From Synechococcaceae bacterium WB4_1_0192 (GTDB lineage Bacteria; Cyanobacteriota; Cyanobacteriia; PCC-6307; Cyanobiaceae), in the NCBI GenBank assembly GCA_009926195.1, contig RFPK01000058.1:1-9450 (forward strand): 9,450 nucleotides of DNA. The letters run 5' to 3'. Position 1 is the first letter of the stretch. The number at the start of each line of letters is the position of its first letter. Below are positions 1-5,625 of this stretch, in pieces. The notes beneath the pieces are model-generated. The model made no database searches. It was not told the origin of the DNA and saw only the letters and a program-made list of their open reading frames with translations. The position numbers were made by a program, and so were the translations under genes.

Positions 1-417
1 AGCCCGCGCCGTGCCCACGAGCAGGACGCTGGGCCTGGGCCGCTGCCCCTGCCGGGCATTGCCGCCGTTGGTCTGGTGGCGGGAGCCGCCACCGGTCTGC
101 TCGGGTTGGGAGGGGGGTTGGTGATGGTGCCGCTGATGGTGCAAGGCCTGCGTCTGCGCGTCTATCTGGCGATCCGCCTCAGCACCCTGGCGGTCTGCGC
201 CTCGGCCAGCAGCGCCAGTGTTGGCCTGCTCATCGATGGCCGGGCCAGGCCGGATTTCGCCCTGCTCCTGGGCGCCATTGCGGCCCTGGCGGCGGCCTGG
301 TCGGCCGGACGGTTGCAGAAGGTGCCCGAGCAGCGCCTGGTGCTGCTGCTGCGCTGGCTCTGCCTGGCCCTGGCGCTCGATGGCGGGCGCCGCGCCCTGC
401 AGCTGGCGCTGGCCTAG
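1..417 (+). CDS. TauE/SafE-family membrane permease, C-terminal half (5' end outside window)
   Basis: The frame is open from base 1, so the start lies upstream; 138 codons and a TAG stop (415-417) are visible. TauE/SafE proteins are inner-membrane transporters of roughly 250 residues made of two homologous halves, linked in various members to export of sulfite, sulfonates or other organic anions. The visible part starts with a polar, Pro-rich linker, then a hydrophobic helix carrying GLLGLGGGLVMVPLMV, the Gly-rich signature that opens each TauE half. Two or three more hydrophobic segments follow (around LSTLAVCASASSASVGLL, FALLLGAIAALAAAW and LVLLLRWLCLALAL). It is therefore the second repeat. 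A GTG at 76 is only an internal codon. Substrate cannot be told from sequence. It converges with the crr6-like gene and shares CTAG with its stop codon. Family call is firm; function is not. Confidence 0.8.
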   Translation, partial: SPRRAHEQDAGPGPLPLPGIAAVGLVAGAATGLLGLGGGLVMVPLMVQGLRLRVYLAIRLSTLAVCASASSASVGLLIDGRARPDFALLLGAIAALAAAWSAGRLQKVPEQRLVLLLRWLCLALALDGGRRALQLALA

Positions 418-917
418 CCCGGGCCGTCGAGCTGGCGCCAGAAGCCCTCATCCAGCTCAAAACCCAGCACCGCGGCCATCTGGCCGAGGTTGCCGCGGCA
501 GTTCAGTCCGTGTCCGCGCGACCAGTGGTCGAGCAGGTACAGGCGGTGTGTCACCCACAGCTCCAGGCTGTCCGGCGCGAAGCGGATCCCCTCGCTGCGG
601 CTGAAGCTGTGAGGAAGCAGCATCGCCACATGGCGGGTGAGTTGACCGCTGCTGCGCTCCAGCAGGAGCGGCAGCCAGGGGCAGAGGGCATCGGCCCGCA
701 GGCTCCAGAGACGGATCTCGGCGATTTCCGAGAGCTCACGGGGGTCGTCCGGCTGGCGCGGCCAGCTGAACTGCAGTTCCAGTCGGCCGCTGGCTTCGAG
801 CAGGGTCTTCGGGTCCTGGGCGAACCAGGCCTGCAGGGGCGAGAGATCCAGGGCCAGCACCTGATCGGTGCTGATCTCAGCGGGCCCGGCGTCAGGGGCC
901 TGGGCGGCGGTGGTCAA
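414..917 (-). CDS. crr6: CRR6-like (DUF1817) NDH-1 complex assembly factor
   Basis: A 167-residue protein. The core contains DDPRELSEIAEIRLW, then PWLPLLLE, then SGQLTRHVAMLLPHSFS and a region around APDSLELWVTHRLYLLDHW. This pattern matches the CRR6 family (plant chloroplast CRR6; Synechocystis Slr1097) as I remember it. CRR6 is a soluble factor needed to assemble the NdhI-containing connecting arm of photosynthetic NDH-1, which serves cyclic electron flow around photosystem I and respiration. The first ~25 residues are variable and likely disordered. The start is TTG at 917-915: I found no in-frame ATG or GTG upstream, and the TGA of a short upstream ORF overlaps it as TTGA, which would suit translational coupling. 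No clear Shine-Dalgarno is visible. An internal GTG before LALDLSPL is a less likely start. Family assignment is fairly sure, by motif memory only. Confidence 0.8.
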   Translation of the reverse strand: MTTAAQAPDAGPAEISTDQVLALDLSPLQAWFAQDPKTLLEASGRLELQFSWPRQPDDPRELSEIAEIRLWSLRADALCPWLPLLLERSSGQLTRHVAMLLPHSFSRSEGIRFAPDSLELWVTHRLYLLDHWSRGHGLNCRGNLGQMAAVLGFELDEGFWRQLDGPG

Positions 918-1063
918 GGGGCGCAGCCGGCGACAGGTCCTGAAGGTAGCCAGTGCCCGGGGCCGTTGCTGCCGATGTCGAGCTGTGACAGGCCGTGGAT
1001 TCGGCCCTGGCGCCGGTCGCCGACTGCGGAAGAATGGGTCGGACTCTTGTGTTGATCAGTCAT
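914..1063 (-). CDS. possible small ORF upstream of crr6 (49 aa), uncertain
   Basis: An ATG at 1063-1061 opens 49 codons ending in TGA at 916-914. The stop overlaps the TTG start of the crr6-like gene (TTGA). The ATG overlaps the psaM ATG on the other strand, both lying in CATG at 1061-1064. The product begins MTDQHKSPTH and continues with a Gly/Pro-rich stretch containing GLSQLDIGSNGPGHW. I recognise no family, and it has no hydrophobic segment. For: an ATG start, an exact 4-base stop/start overlap with the next gene, and mostly G/C third positions in the middle. Against: short length, no Shine-Dalgarno, poor third-position bias at both ends, and it fills the only space available for a psaM promoter. 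It could instead be a 5' leader. Confidence 0.2.
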   Translation of the reverse strand: MTDQHKSPTHSSAVGDRRQGRIHGLSQLDIGSNGPGHWLPSGPVAGCAP

Positions 1064-1166
1064 GGTTTCGTCCCTCACCCAGGCCGAGGTGCTGATTGCC
1101 CTGGTGGTGGCCGCCCATGCCGGCGTGCTGGCCGTGCGCCTCGCCGCCAGCCTCTACCGGGCCTGA
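1062..1166 (+). CDS. psaM: photosystem I subunit XII (PsaM)
   Basis: A 34-residue protein, close to the usual PsaM length of about 31. PsaM is a single-helix thylakoid subunit at the monomer-monomer interface of trimeric cyanobacterial photosystem I. The order is a short polar N-terminus (MVSSLTQAE), a hydrophobic helix with ALVVA, then a conserved-looking tail with VRLAASLY. This aligns with the canonical pattern ALVVALLPAFLAFRLSTELYK as I remember it, sharing ALVVA, LA-x-RL and the terminal LY. The helix centre here is AHAGVLAV where the canonical protein has LLPAFLAF, so this is a divergent member with a His at position 19. ATG at 1062 is the only sensible start; no Shine-Dalgarno precedes it. 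It lies divergent from crr6 and upstream of por. Confidence 0.85.
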   Translation: MVSSLTQAEVLIALVVAAHAGVLAVRLAASLYRA

Positions 1167-1169
1167 TTC

Positions 1170-1189
1170 CCGCGCTCCCTCTTGCGCGG
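1170..1189 (+). terminator. possible hairpin after psaM
   Basis: CCGCGC (1170-1175) and GCGCGG (1184-1189) can form a perfect 6-bp GC stem with an 8-base loop, starting four bases after the psaM stop. No T-run follows, so intrinsic termination is doubtful; it could equally stabilise the 3' end of a short psaM transcript. In GC-rich DNA such stems arise by chance. Confidence 0.3.
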
Positions 1190-1310
1190 CGGTGGCGACC
1201 TGCTACAAGCGGGTCGCTTCACTCCTCCTCCTGACTTGACCACTCCCCGGCCGGCACGATTAGCCCAGCGCAGGCCCGCTCGCCCTCAACCCCTTGAGCG
1301 ATCCCAGCCG

Positions 1311-1718
1311 GTGCGGTCCGCACGGCAGGCGGCTCCAGGCGGAGTTCAGGCCGGTACTGCAGGTGCTCTGCTGTCGGGTCTGCGTCCCTCCAGCGCCGGC
1401 CAGGAGCTGATCTGCAGCGGCGTCGGTCTCACCCTCAAGCTCAGCCTGGCCGTCGTGGCCACCGTCAGTCTCGTTCGTCTGATCGCCGCCTATCAGCAGC
1501 GCCTCGATCGCTACGGCGAGATCACTGCTGTGCTTGATATCCAGAAGGCCAAGCTTCTCAAGGCTCAGAACCGTTTCGACACCCTGTTTGCCACGGGCGG
1601 TGAGCAGCGTCTGATCCAGGAGCAGGATCAGTGGATCGCCCCCAATCGGTTGCGGGTGGTCTGGAAGCAGTCCCCTGCGGCACCCGATTCCCCATTTCCA
1701 ACTGTTGAGCGCCCCTGA
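1311..1718 (+). CDS. conserved-looking one-helix membrane protein with coiled coil, function unknown
   Basis: I do not recognise a named family. From the GTG at 1311 the product is 135 residues. A short variable N-terminus precedes one hydrophobic helix (LTLKLSLAVVATVSLVRLIA, residues ~40-59). Then comes a charged, coiled-coil-prone stretch (QQRLDRYGEITAVLDIQKAK) and a tail with EQRLIQEQDQWIAPNRLRVV, ending in a Pro-rich tip. The topology, a single helix followed by a coiled coil, recalls FtsL/FtsB-type bitopic proteins, but I see no specific match. The start is unsure: the frame stays open back to a TTG at 1182, but codons before about 1400 look non-coding, and GTG 1311 has no good Shine-Dalgarno. 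It ends 60 bp before por on the same strand and may be co-transcribed with it. It is probably real: the helix and coiled coil are intact and third-position bias is strong from about 1430 on. Confidence 0.6.
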   Translation: MRSARQAAPGGVQAGTAGALLSGLRPSSAGQELICSGVGLTLKLSLAVVATVSLVRLIAAYQQRLDRYGEITAVLDIQKAKLLKAQNRFDTLFATGGEQRLIQEQDQWIAPNRLRVVWKQSPAAPDSPFPTVERP

Positions 1719-1778
1719 TTGAGGCGTTGCCGGAGCGCATCAGGTCCTTAAGTTGTTGCCCCGGTCCGTCCTGGCTCC

Positions 1779-2801
1779 ATGGTTGACAGTCCCAGCGCCC
1801 CAAGCTCCAGCGGCCCCGCCGCCGCCGCCGGCATCCCCGGCGCTGCACTGATCACCGGCACCACCTCCGGGGTCGGCCTCAATGCCGTCAAAGCCCTGGT
1901 GGATCGTGGCTGGACCGTGGTGACCGCCAACCGTGATCCGGTGCGGGCTGCTGAAGCCGCCCAGGCCCTCGGCATCGCCGACGAGCGCCTCCATCACATC
2001 CGCATGGATCTTGGGGATCTCGACAGTGTTCGCGTCGGTGTCGAGACCCTGGTGAGCTCCCTGGGTTTCGGGCTGGATGCCCTGGTGATCAACGCCGCCG
2101 TCTACAAGCCGCGCCTCAAGCAGCCCGAGCGCTCGCCCCAGGGCTACGAGCTGTCGATGGCCACCAACCACCTGGGCCACTTCCTGCTGATCCAGCTGCT
2201 CCTGCCCGATCTGCAGCGCTCGCAGCACCCCTCCCGCCGTGTGGTGATCCTCGGCACGGTGACGGCCAACTCCAAGGAGCTGGGGGGCAAGATCCCCATC
2301 CCTGCGCCAGCCGATCTGGGGGATCTGAGCGGCTTCAAGGGCGGTTTCAAGGCGCCGATCGCCATGGCCAACGGCAAGCCGTTCAAGCCCGGCAAGGCCT
2401 ACAAGGACAGCAAGCTCTGCAACATGATCACCACCCAGGAGCTGCACCGCCGTCTGCACGCCTCCACAGGCATCGTGTTCAGCTCGCTCTACCCGGGTTG
2501 CGTGGCCGACACGCCCCTGTTCCGCAATACACCCAAGGCTTTTCAGAAGATCTTCCCCTGGTTCCAGAAGAACATCACCGGCGGATATGTCAGCCAGGCC
2601 CTGGCCGGAGAGCGGGTTGCCCAGGTGGTGGCTGATCCAGCCTTCGCGGCTTCCGGGGTGCACTGGAGCTGGGGTAACCGCCAGCGCAAAGGTGGCAAGC
2701 AATTCAGCCAGGAGCTCTCCGACAAGGCCAGCAAGCCGGAAACGGCTGAAGGGGTCTGGCAGGAATCGCTGAAGCTGGTTGGACTCAGCGGCGACGCCTG
2801 A
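1779..2801 (+). CDS. por: light-dependent NADPH:protochlorophyllide oxidoreductase (LPOR)
   Basis: A 340-residue short-chain dehydrogenase/reductase that reduces the C17=C18 bond of protochlorophyllide with NADPH after photon absorption, giving chlorophyllide a. It is oxygen-tolerant. Visible features: the Rossmann motif TGTTSGVG (residues 26-33), NADPH-side Arg in ANRD (50-53), NAAVY (105-109), the MATNHLGHF segment (127-135), the catalytic pair Tyr208 and Lys212 in AYKDSKLCNM, Cys214, and Cys241 in SLYPGCVADTPLF. These align with Synechocystis Tyr193, Lys197, Cys199 and Cys226 at a constant offset of 15, reflecting a slightly longer Ala/Pro/Ser-rich N-terminus. The LPOR-specific segment LGTVTANSKELGGKIPIPAP (158-177) separates it from other SDR enzymes. 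ATG 1779 is the obvious start; no strong Shine-Dalgarno is seen. It converges on chlL, whose complex does the same reaction in the dark. Confidence 0.97.
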   Translation: MVDSPSAPSSSGPAAAAGIPGAALITGTTSGVGLNAVKALVDRGWTVVTANRDPVRAAEAAQALGIADERLHHIRMDLGDLDSVRVGVETLVSSLGFGLDALVINAAVYKPRLKQPERSPQGYELSMATNHLGHFLLIQLLLPDLQRSQHPSRRVVILGTVTANSKELGGKIPIPAPADLGDLSGFKGGFKAPIAMANGKPFKPGKAYKDSKLCNMITTQELHRRLHASTGIVFSSLYPGCVADTPLFRNTPKAFQKIFPWFQKNITGGYVSQALAGERVAQVVADPAFAASGVHWSWGNRQRKGGKQFSQELSDKASKPETAEGVWQESLKLVGLSGDA

Positions 2802-2833
2802 GGGCGCAGCGGCTGGGTCCCTTGCTCAATCCA

Positions 2834-2855
2834 GACTGAGGCTTCAGTCGAAGCC
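2834..2855. terminator. two overlapping alternative hairpins between por and chlL
   Basis: GACTGA (2834-2839) pairs with TCAGTC (2844-2849) around a GGCT loop. Overlapping it, GGCTTC (2840-2845) pairs with GAAGCC (2850-2855) around AGTC. The two 6-bp stems cannot form together. They sit in the 42-bp gap of the convergent pair and run over the chlL stop codon (2844-2846). They may help end transcripts from either side, but neither is followed by a clear T-run. Part of the second stem is the chlL codons for Gly-Phe-Asp, so chance is a real alternative. Confidence 0.35.
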
Positions 2856-3728
2856 GAGCAGATCGAAGATCTCCCGGTCTTTGAGCGGTTCGGCTTCCAG
2901 CGGCTGGACGCTGTCAAGCATCGCCTGGGCCAGGCGCAGGTATTCGTTCTGAACGGCCTCCACCTCTGGAGTGGCCTCCATCTCGAAGATCGTGCACTTC
3001 TTGAGGCGTGAGCGCCGGATCGCATCGAGATCCGGGAAATGGGCCATCGTCTTCATGCCGACGCGATCGTTGAAGCGATCGATCTGATCGGTGTCCTTGC
3101 TGCGGTTGGCGACAACCCCGCCGAGACGCACTTTGTAGTTCTTGGCCTTGGCCTGAATGGCGGCAATGATCCGATTCATCGCGAAGATCGAATCAAAATC
3201 GTTGGCGGTCACGATCAGGCAGTAGTGCGCATGCTGCAGCGGAGCGGCGAAGCCGCCGCACACCACATCACCCAGGACATCGAAGATCACCACGTCGGTG
3301 TCATCGAGCAGGTGGTGCTCCTTCAGCAGCTTCACGGTCTGCCCGGTGACGTAGCCACCGCAGCCGGTTCCTGCCGGCGGGCCGCCGGATTCCACGCACT
3401 GCACCCCGTTGAAGCCTTCGAACACGAAATCCTCGGGCCTGAGTTCCTCGGTGTGAAAATCCACCGTTTCGAGGATATCGATCACCGTCGGCACCATCTG
3501 TTTGGTCAGCGTGAAGGTGCTGTCATGCTTGGGGTCGCAGCCGATCTGCAGCACCCGCTTGCCGAGCTTCGAGAAGGCGGCCGAGAGGTTCGAGCTGGTG
3601 GTGCTCTTGCCGATGCCGCCCTTGCCGTAGACGGCGATCACCAGGGCACCGGCTTCGATGTTGAGGTTGGCATCCTGATGCACCTGAACGCTGCCTTCGC
3701 CGTCGGGCCGCCTGAGCGTGGTTGTCAT
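2844..3728 (-). CDS. chlL: dark-operative protochlorophyllide reductase, iron protein ChlL (BchL-like)
   Basis: A 294-residue homologue of nitrogenase NifH. As a homodimer with one bridging [4Fe-4S] cluster it hydrolyses ATP and passes electrons to the ChlN-ChlB tetramer. Visible features: P-loop YGKGGIGKSTTS (residues 34-45), GCDPKHDSTFTL (63-74), cluster ligands Cys123 (GTGCGGYVTG) and Cys157 (DVLGDVVCGGF), spaced 34 apart as Cys97/Cys131 in the R. sphaeroides protein. The N-terminal extension with GEGSVQVH, the segment ELRPEDFVFEGFNGV and the C-terminus DREIFDLLGFD are hallmarks of purple-bacterial BchL; canonical cyanobacterial ChlL starts directly with the P-loop strand and ends differently. 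It is last in the chlN-chlB-chlL series, 201 bp after chlB, so it may have its own promoter. ATG 3728 keeps the GEGSVQVH block; there is no Shine-Dalgarno. Confidence 0.97.
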   Translation of the reverse strand: MTTTLRRPDGEGSVQVHQDANLNIEAGALVIAVYGKGGIGKSTTSSNLSAAFSKLGKRVLQIGCDPKHDSTFTLTKQMVPTVIDILETVDFHTEELRPEDFVFEGFNGVQCVESGGPPAGTGCGGYVTGQTVKLLKEHHLLDDTDVVIFDVLGDVVCGGFAAPLQHAHYCLIVTANDFDSIFAMNRIIAAIQAKAKNYKVRLGGVVANRSKDTDQIDRFNDRVGMKTMAHFPDLDAIRRSRLKKCTIFEMEATPEVEAVQNEYLRLAQAMLDSVQPLEAEPLKDREIFDLLGFD

Positions 3729-3929
3729 GGAGAGGAGCGCTGGGATGGTTCCGGCGCCGGTTGATCACTCCATCCAACCGCTGTGCGACCGCGCTGCCAC
3801 CATGCCGGGCGTAAAGCGAAACATCGCTGCCGACACTGTGTGGAAGCAAACACCGATCGACCGAGTGGTCACACGCGGGTGAGTAAGAACACTCATGGCA
3901 TTGTGCGCTGGGTCCGTTAGTCGCGGTGA
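3729..3929 (-). other. chlB-chlL intergenic leader, no gene seen
   Basis: This 201-bp gap is the largest break in the chlNBL series and is less GC-rich than its neighbours. I find no convincing ORF and no clear -35/-10 pair. Structures near the chlL start are the 10-bp palindrome CCGGCGCCGG (3751-3760) and a possible stem CGGTTG (3758-3763) / CAACCG (3775-3780) with an 11-base loop; the two overlap. It may hold a chlL promoter, an mRNA processing site or regulatory sites. Purple bacteria have bchH at this point in the operon. Confidence 0.4.
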
Positions 3930-5537
3930 TCAACGGCTGAAATGAGCCTTGGCCTCGTAAAGGGCTTCGCTGTCGATCAGGGCCAGCCCGCGTTCGCGGG
4001 CGTAGGTCTCGGTGTTGCGTCGCACCTTGCCGCGCACAAAGAAGGGAATCTTTGCCAGTTCCGCCTCGCCGTCGGCACTCCAGCGGCAGCTGCCTGCGCT
4101 CGGGTCGGTGTCGCTGGCGGTGTTGCTGGCGAGGTTGGTCGGTGTCGCTGTCCCGTCACCCAGATGGCTGCGGTGTCCATCCACGAATTCGAAGTCGTGG
4201 CGGAACATGCCGATCAGATGCTCCTCCAACCCCATCATCAGCGGATGGACCCAGGAATCGAAGATCACATTCGCCCCTTCGAAGCCCATCTGCGGTGCAT
4301 AGCGGGCCGGCACATCCTGCACATGCAGCGGTGTGCTGATCACGGCGCAGGGGATGCCGAGCCGCTTGGCACTGTGGCGCTCCATCTGGGTGCCGAGCAC
4401 AAGCTCCGGCGACGCTGCGGCGATGGCCGCTTCCACGGTGAGGTAGTCGTCGCTGATCAGCGCCTCGAGGCCGAGCGCGGCGGCGGCGGCGCGTACCTCC
4501 CGGGCCTGCTCACGGCTGTAGCTGCCCAATCCCACCACCTGGAAGCCCAGCTCGCGGCTGGCGATGCGGGCCGCGGCGATCGCGTGGGTCGCATCGCCGA
4601 ACACGAACACCCGCTTGCCGGTGAGGTAGGTGGAATCCACCGAGCGCGAATACCAGGGCAGCTGTGAACGGCGTTCCGCCGCACAGCGGCCATCCGCGCC
4701 GGTCTGCAGGTCAGCCGGCAGCTCCAGGTCCAGCAGGCGGTGCACCTCGCGCAGGAAGTCGAGGGTGGCGCCGATGCCGATCGGCACCGTGCGCACCGTT
4801 GTCATGCCGAACTGCCGCTCCAGCCAGCTGCAGAGCGGGCCCGCCACTTCTGGATAGAGGCAGACGTTGGCATCGGCCGTGGGGATGCGCAGCAGATCCG
4901 CAGGCCGGGCTCCCAGTGGCGCCACCACTCCAACATCGATGCCGTAGCTCCCCAGCAGCTGGCTGATCTCGCGCACGTCATCGCGGCAGCGGAACCCGAG
5001 CAGGCCCGGGCCCAGCAGATTCAGCCGCGGCCGGCGCCCCTCCTGCCGCCAGCGAGCTGGATCGGGCCTGGGGCTGCCCGGTGGCGGCACCTCCGCCCTG
5101 AGCAGGCCGCGCACCAGTTGGTAAAAGGTTTCGGCTGCTCCCCAGTTCTCCTTCTTGGAGTAGGCCGGCAGCTCCAGGTTCACGACCGGGATACCGCCGA
5201 GATCCATGCCAGCGGCCAGGGCGCCGGGTTGGTCCTGGATCAGTTCAGCCGTGCAGCTCTCCCCCACCAGCAGCGCCTCGGGTTGGAAACGCTGCACCGC
5301 CTCGGCGATCGAGCGCTTCACCAGCTCCGCTGTGTCGCCGCCGAGATCGCGGGCCTGAAAGGTGGTGTAGGTGACGGGCGGACGCCGATCCCGCCGCTCG
5401 ATCATCGTGAACAGCAGATCGGCGTAGGTGTCGCCCTGGGGGGCATGCAGCACGTAGTGGACCCCCTCCATCGAGGCGGCGATGCGCAGGGCGCCCACAT
5501 GGGGCGGGCCTTCGTAGGTCCAGAGGGTGAGGTCCAT
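3930..5537 (-). CDS. chlB: dark-operative protochlorophyllide reductase subunit B (BchB-like)
   Basis: A 535-residue subunit of the (ChlN-ChlB)2 catalytic tetramer, where protochlorophyllide is bound and reduced. Asp36, in HAPQGDTYADLLF, is the unusual fourth ligand of the N-B [4Fe-4S] cluster, the other three being Cys of ChlN. The nitrogenase component-1-like fold covers roughly residues 1-430, with GESCTAELIQD (92-102), SVDSTYLTGKRVFVFGDATH and VQDVPARYAPQMGFEGANVI. A Ser/Thr/Ala-rich linker leads to the C-terminal PCP-reductase domain (KIPFFVRGKVRRNTE ... YEAKAHFSR). The frame is open a further 101 codons into chlN, but the start MDLTLWTYEGPPHVGALR at 5537 is fixed by similarity to BchB N-termini. 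Canonical cyanobacterial ChlB starts near MKLAYWMYAGPAHIG, so this protein is BchB-like. It is slightly longer than usual (about 510-525). It lies 88 bp after chlN. Confidence 0.96.
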   Translation of the reverse strand: MDLTLWTYEGPPHVGALRIAASMEGVHYVLHAPQGDTYADLLFTMIERRDRRPPVTYTTFQARDLGGDTAELVKRSIAEAVQRFQPEALLVGESCTAELIQDQPGALAAGMDLGGIPVVNLELPAYSKKENWGAAETFYQLVRGLLRAEVPPPGSPRPDPARWRQEGRRPRLNLLGPGLLGFRCRDDVREISQLLGSYGIDVGVVAPLGARPADLLRIPTADANVCLYPEVAGPLCSWLERQFGMTTVRTVPIGIGATLDFLREVHRLLDLELPADLQTGADGRCAAERRSQLPWYSRSVDSTYLTGKRVFVFGDATHAIAAARIASRELGFQVVGLGSYSREQAREVRAAAAALGLEALISDDYLTVEAAIAAASPELVLGTQMERHSAKRLGIPCAVISTPLHVQDVPARYAPQMGFEGANVIFDSWVHPLMMGLEEHLIGMFRHDFEFVDGHRSHLGDGTATPTNLASNTASDTDPSAGSCRWSADGEAELAKIPFFVRGKVRRNTETYARERGLALIDSEALYEAKAHFSR

Positions 5538-5625
5538 CGCGGTGGAGGTGGGTGTGCTTGCTGTGGCTTTGGTCTGGTTCGGGGCCGGCGGTGGGCGGCA
5601 GGCCTCGGTGCTGCCGGTGGGCGGT

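Noticed and set aside
1236..1264. Possible sigma-70 promoter: TTGACC followed about 16-17 bases later by GATTAG or ATTAGC
   Set aside because: The -35 is good but neither -10 candidate resembles TATAAT; too weak to call, though it is placed where a promoter for the 1311-1718 gene would be.
1182..1310. N-terminal extension of the coiled-coil gene from TTG 1182
   Set aside because: The extension is Arg/Pro/Ala-rich without structure and with no ribosome binding site; it looks like non-coding GC-rich DNA that happens to lack stops.
1740..2702. A 320-codon open frame on the minus strand across por
   Set aside because: Antisense shadow of por, which has all LPOR catalytic residues; the product has no family motif.
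3729..3929. FNR-like (TTGAT half-sites), PpsR/CrtJ-like (TGT-N12-ACA) or NtcA-like boxes upstream of chlL
   Set aside because: Only half-sites or wrongly spaced pairs were found: TTGAT without a partner, TGT and ACA 10 or 8 bases apart, GTA without TAC at the right distance.
4576..4583. HIP1 octamer GCGATCGC
   Set aside because: A single copy inside chlB; a common cyanobacterial repeat of no local meaning, useful only in showing that this genome is not HIP1-rich here.
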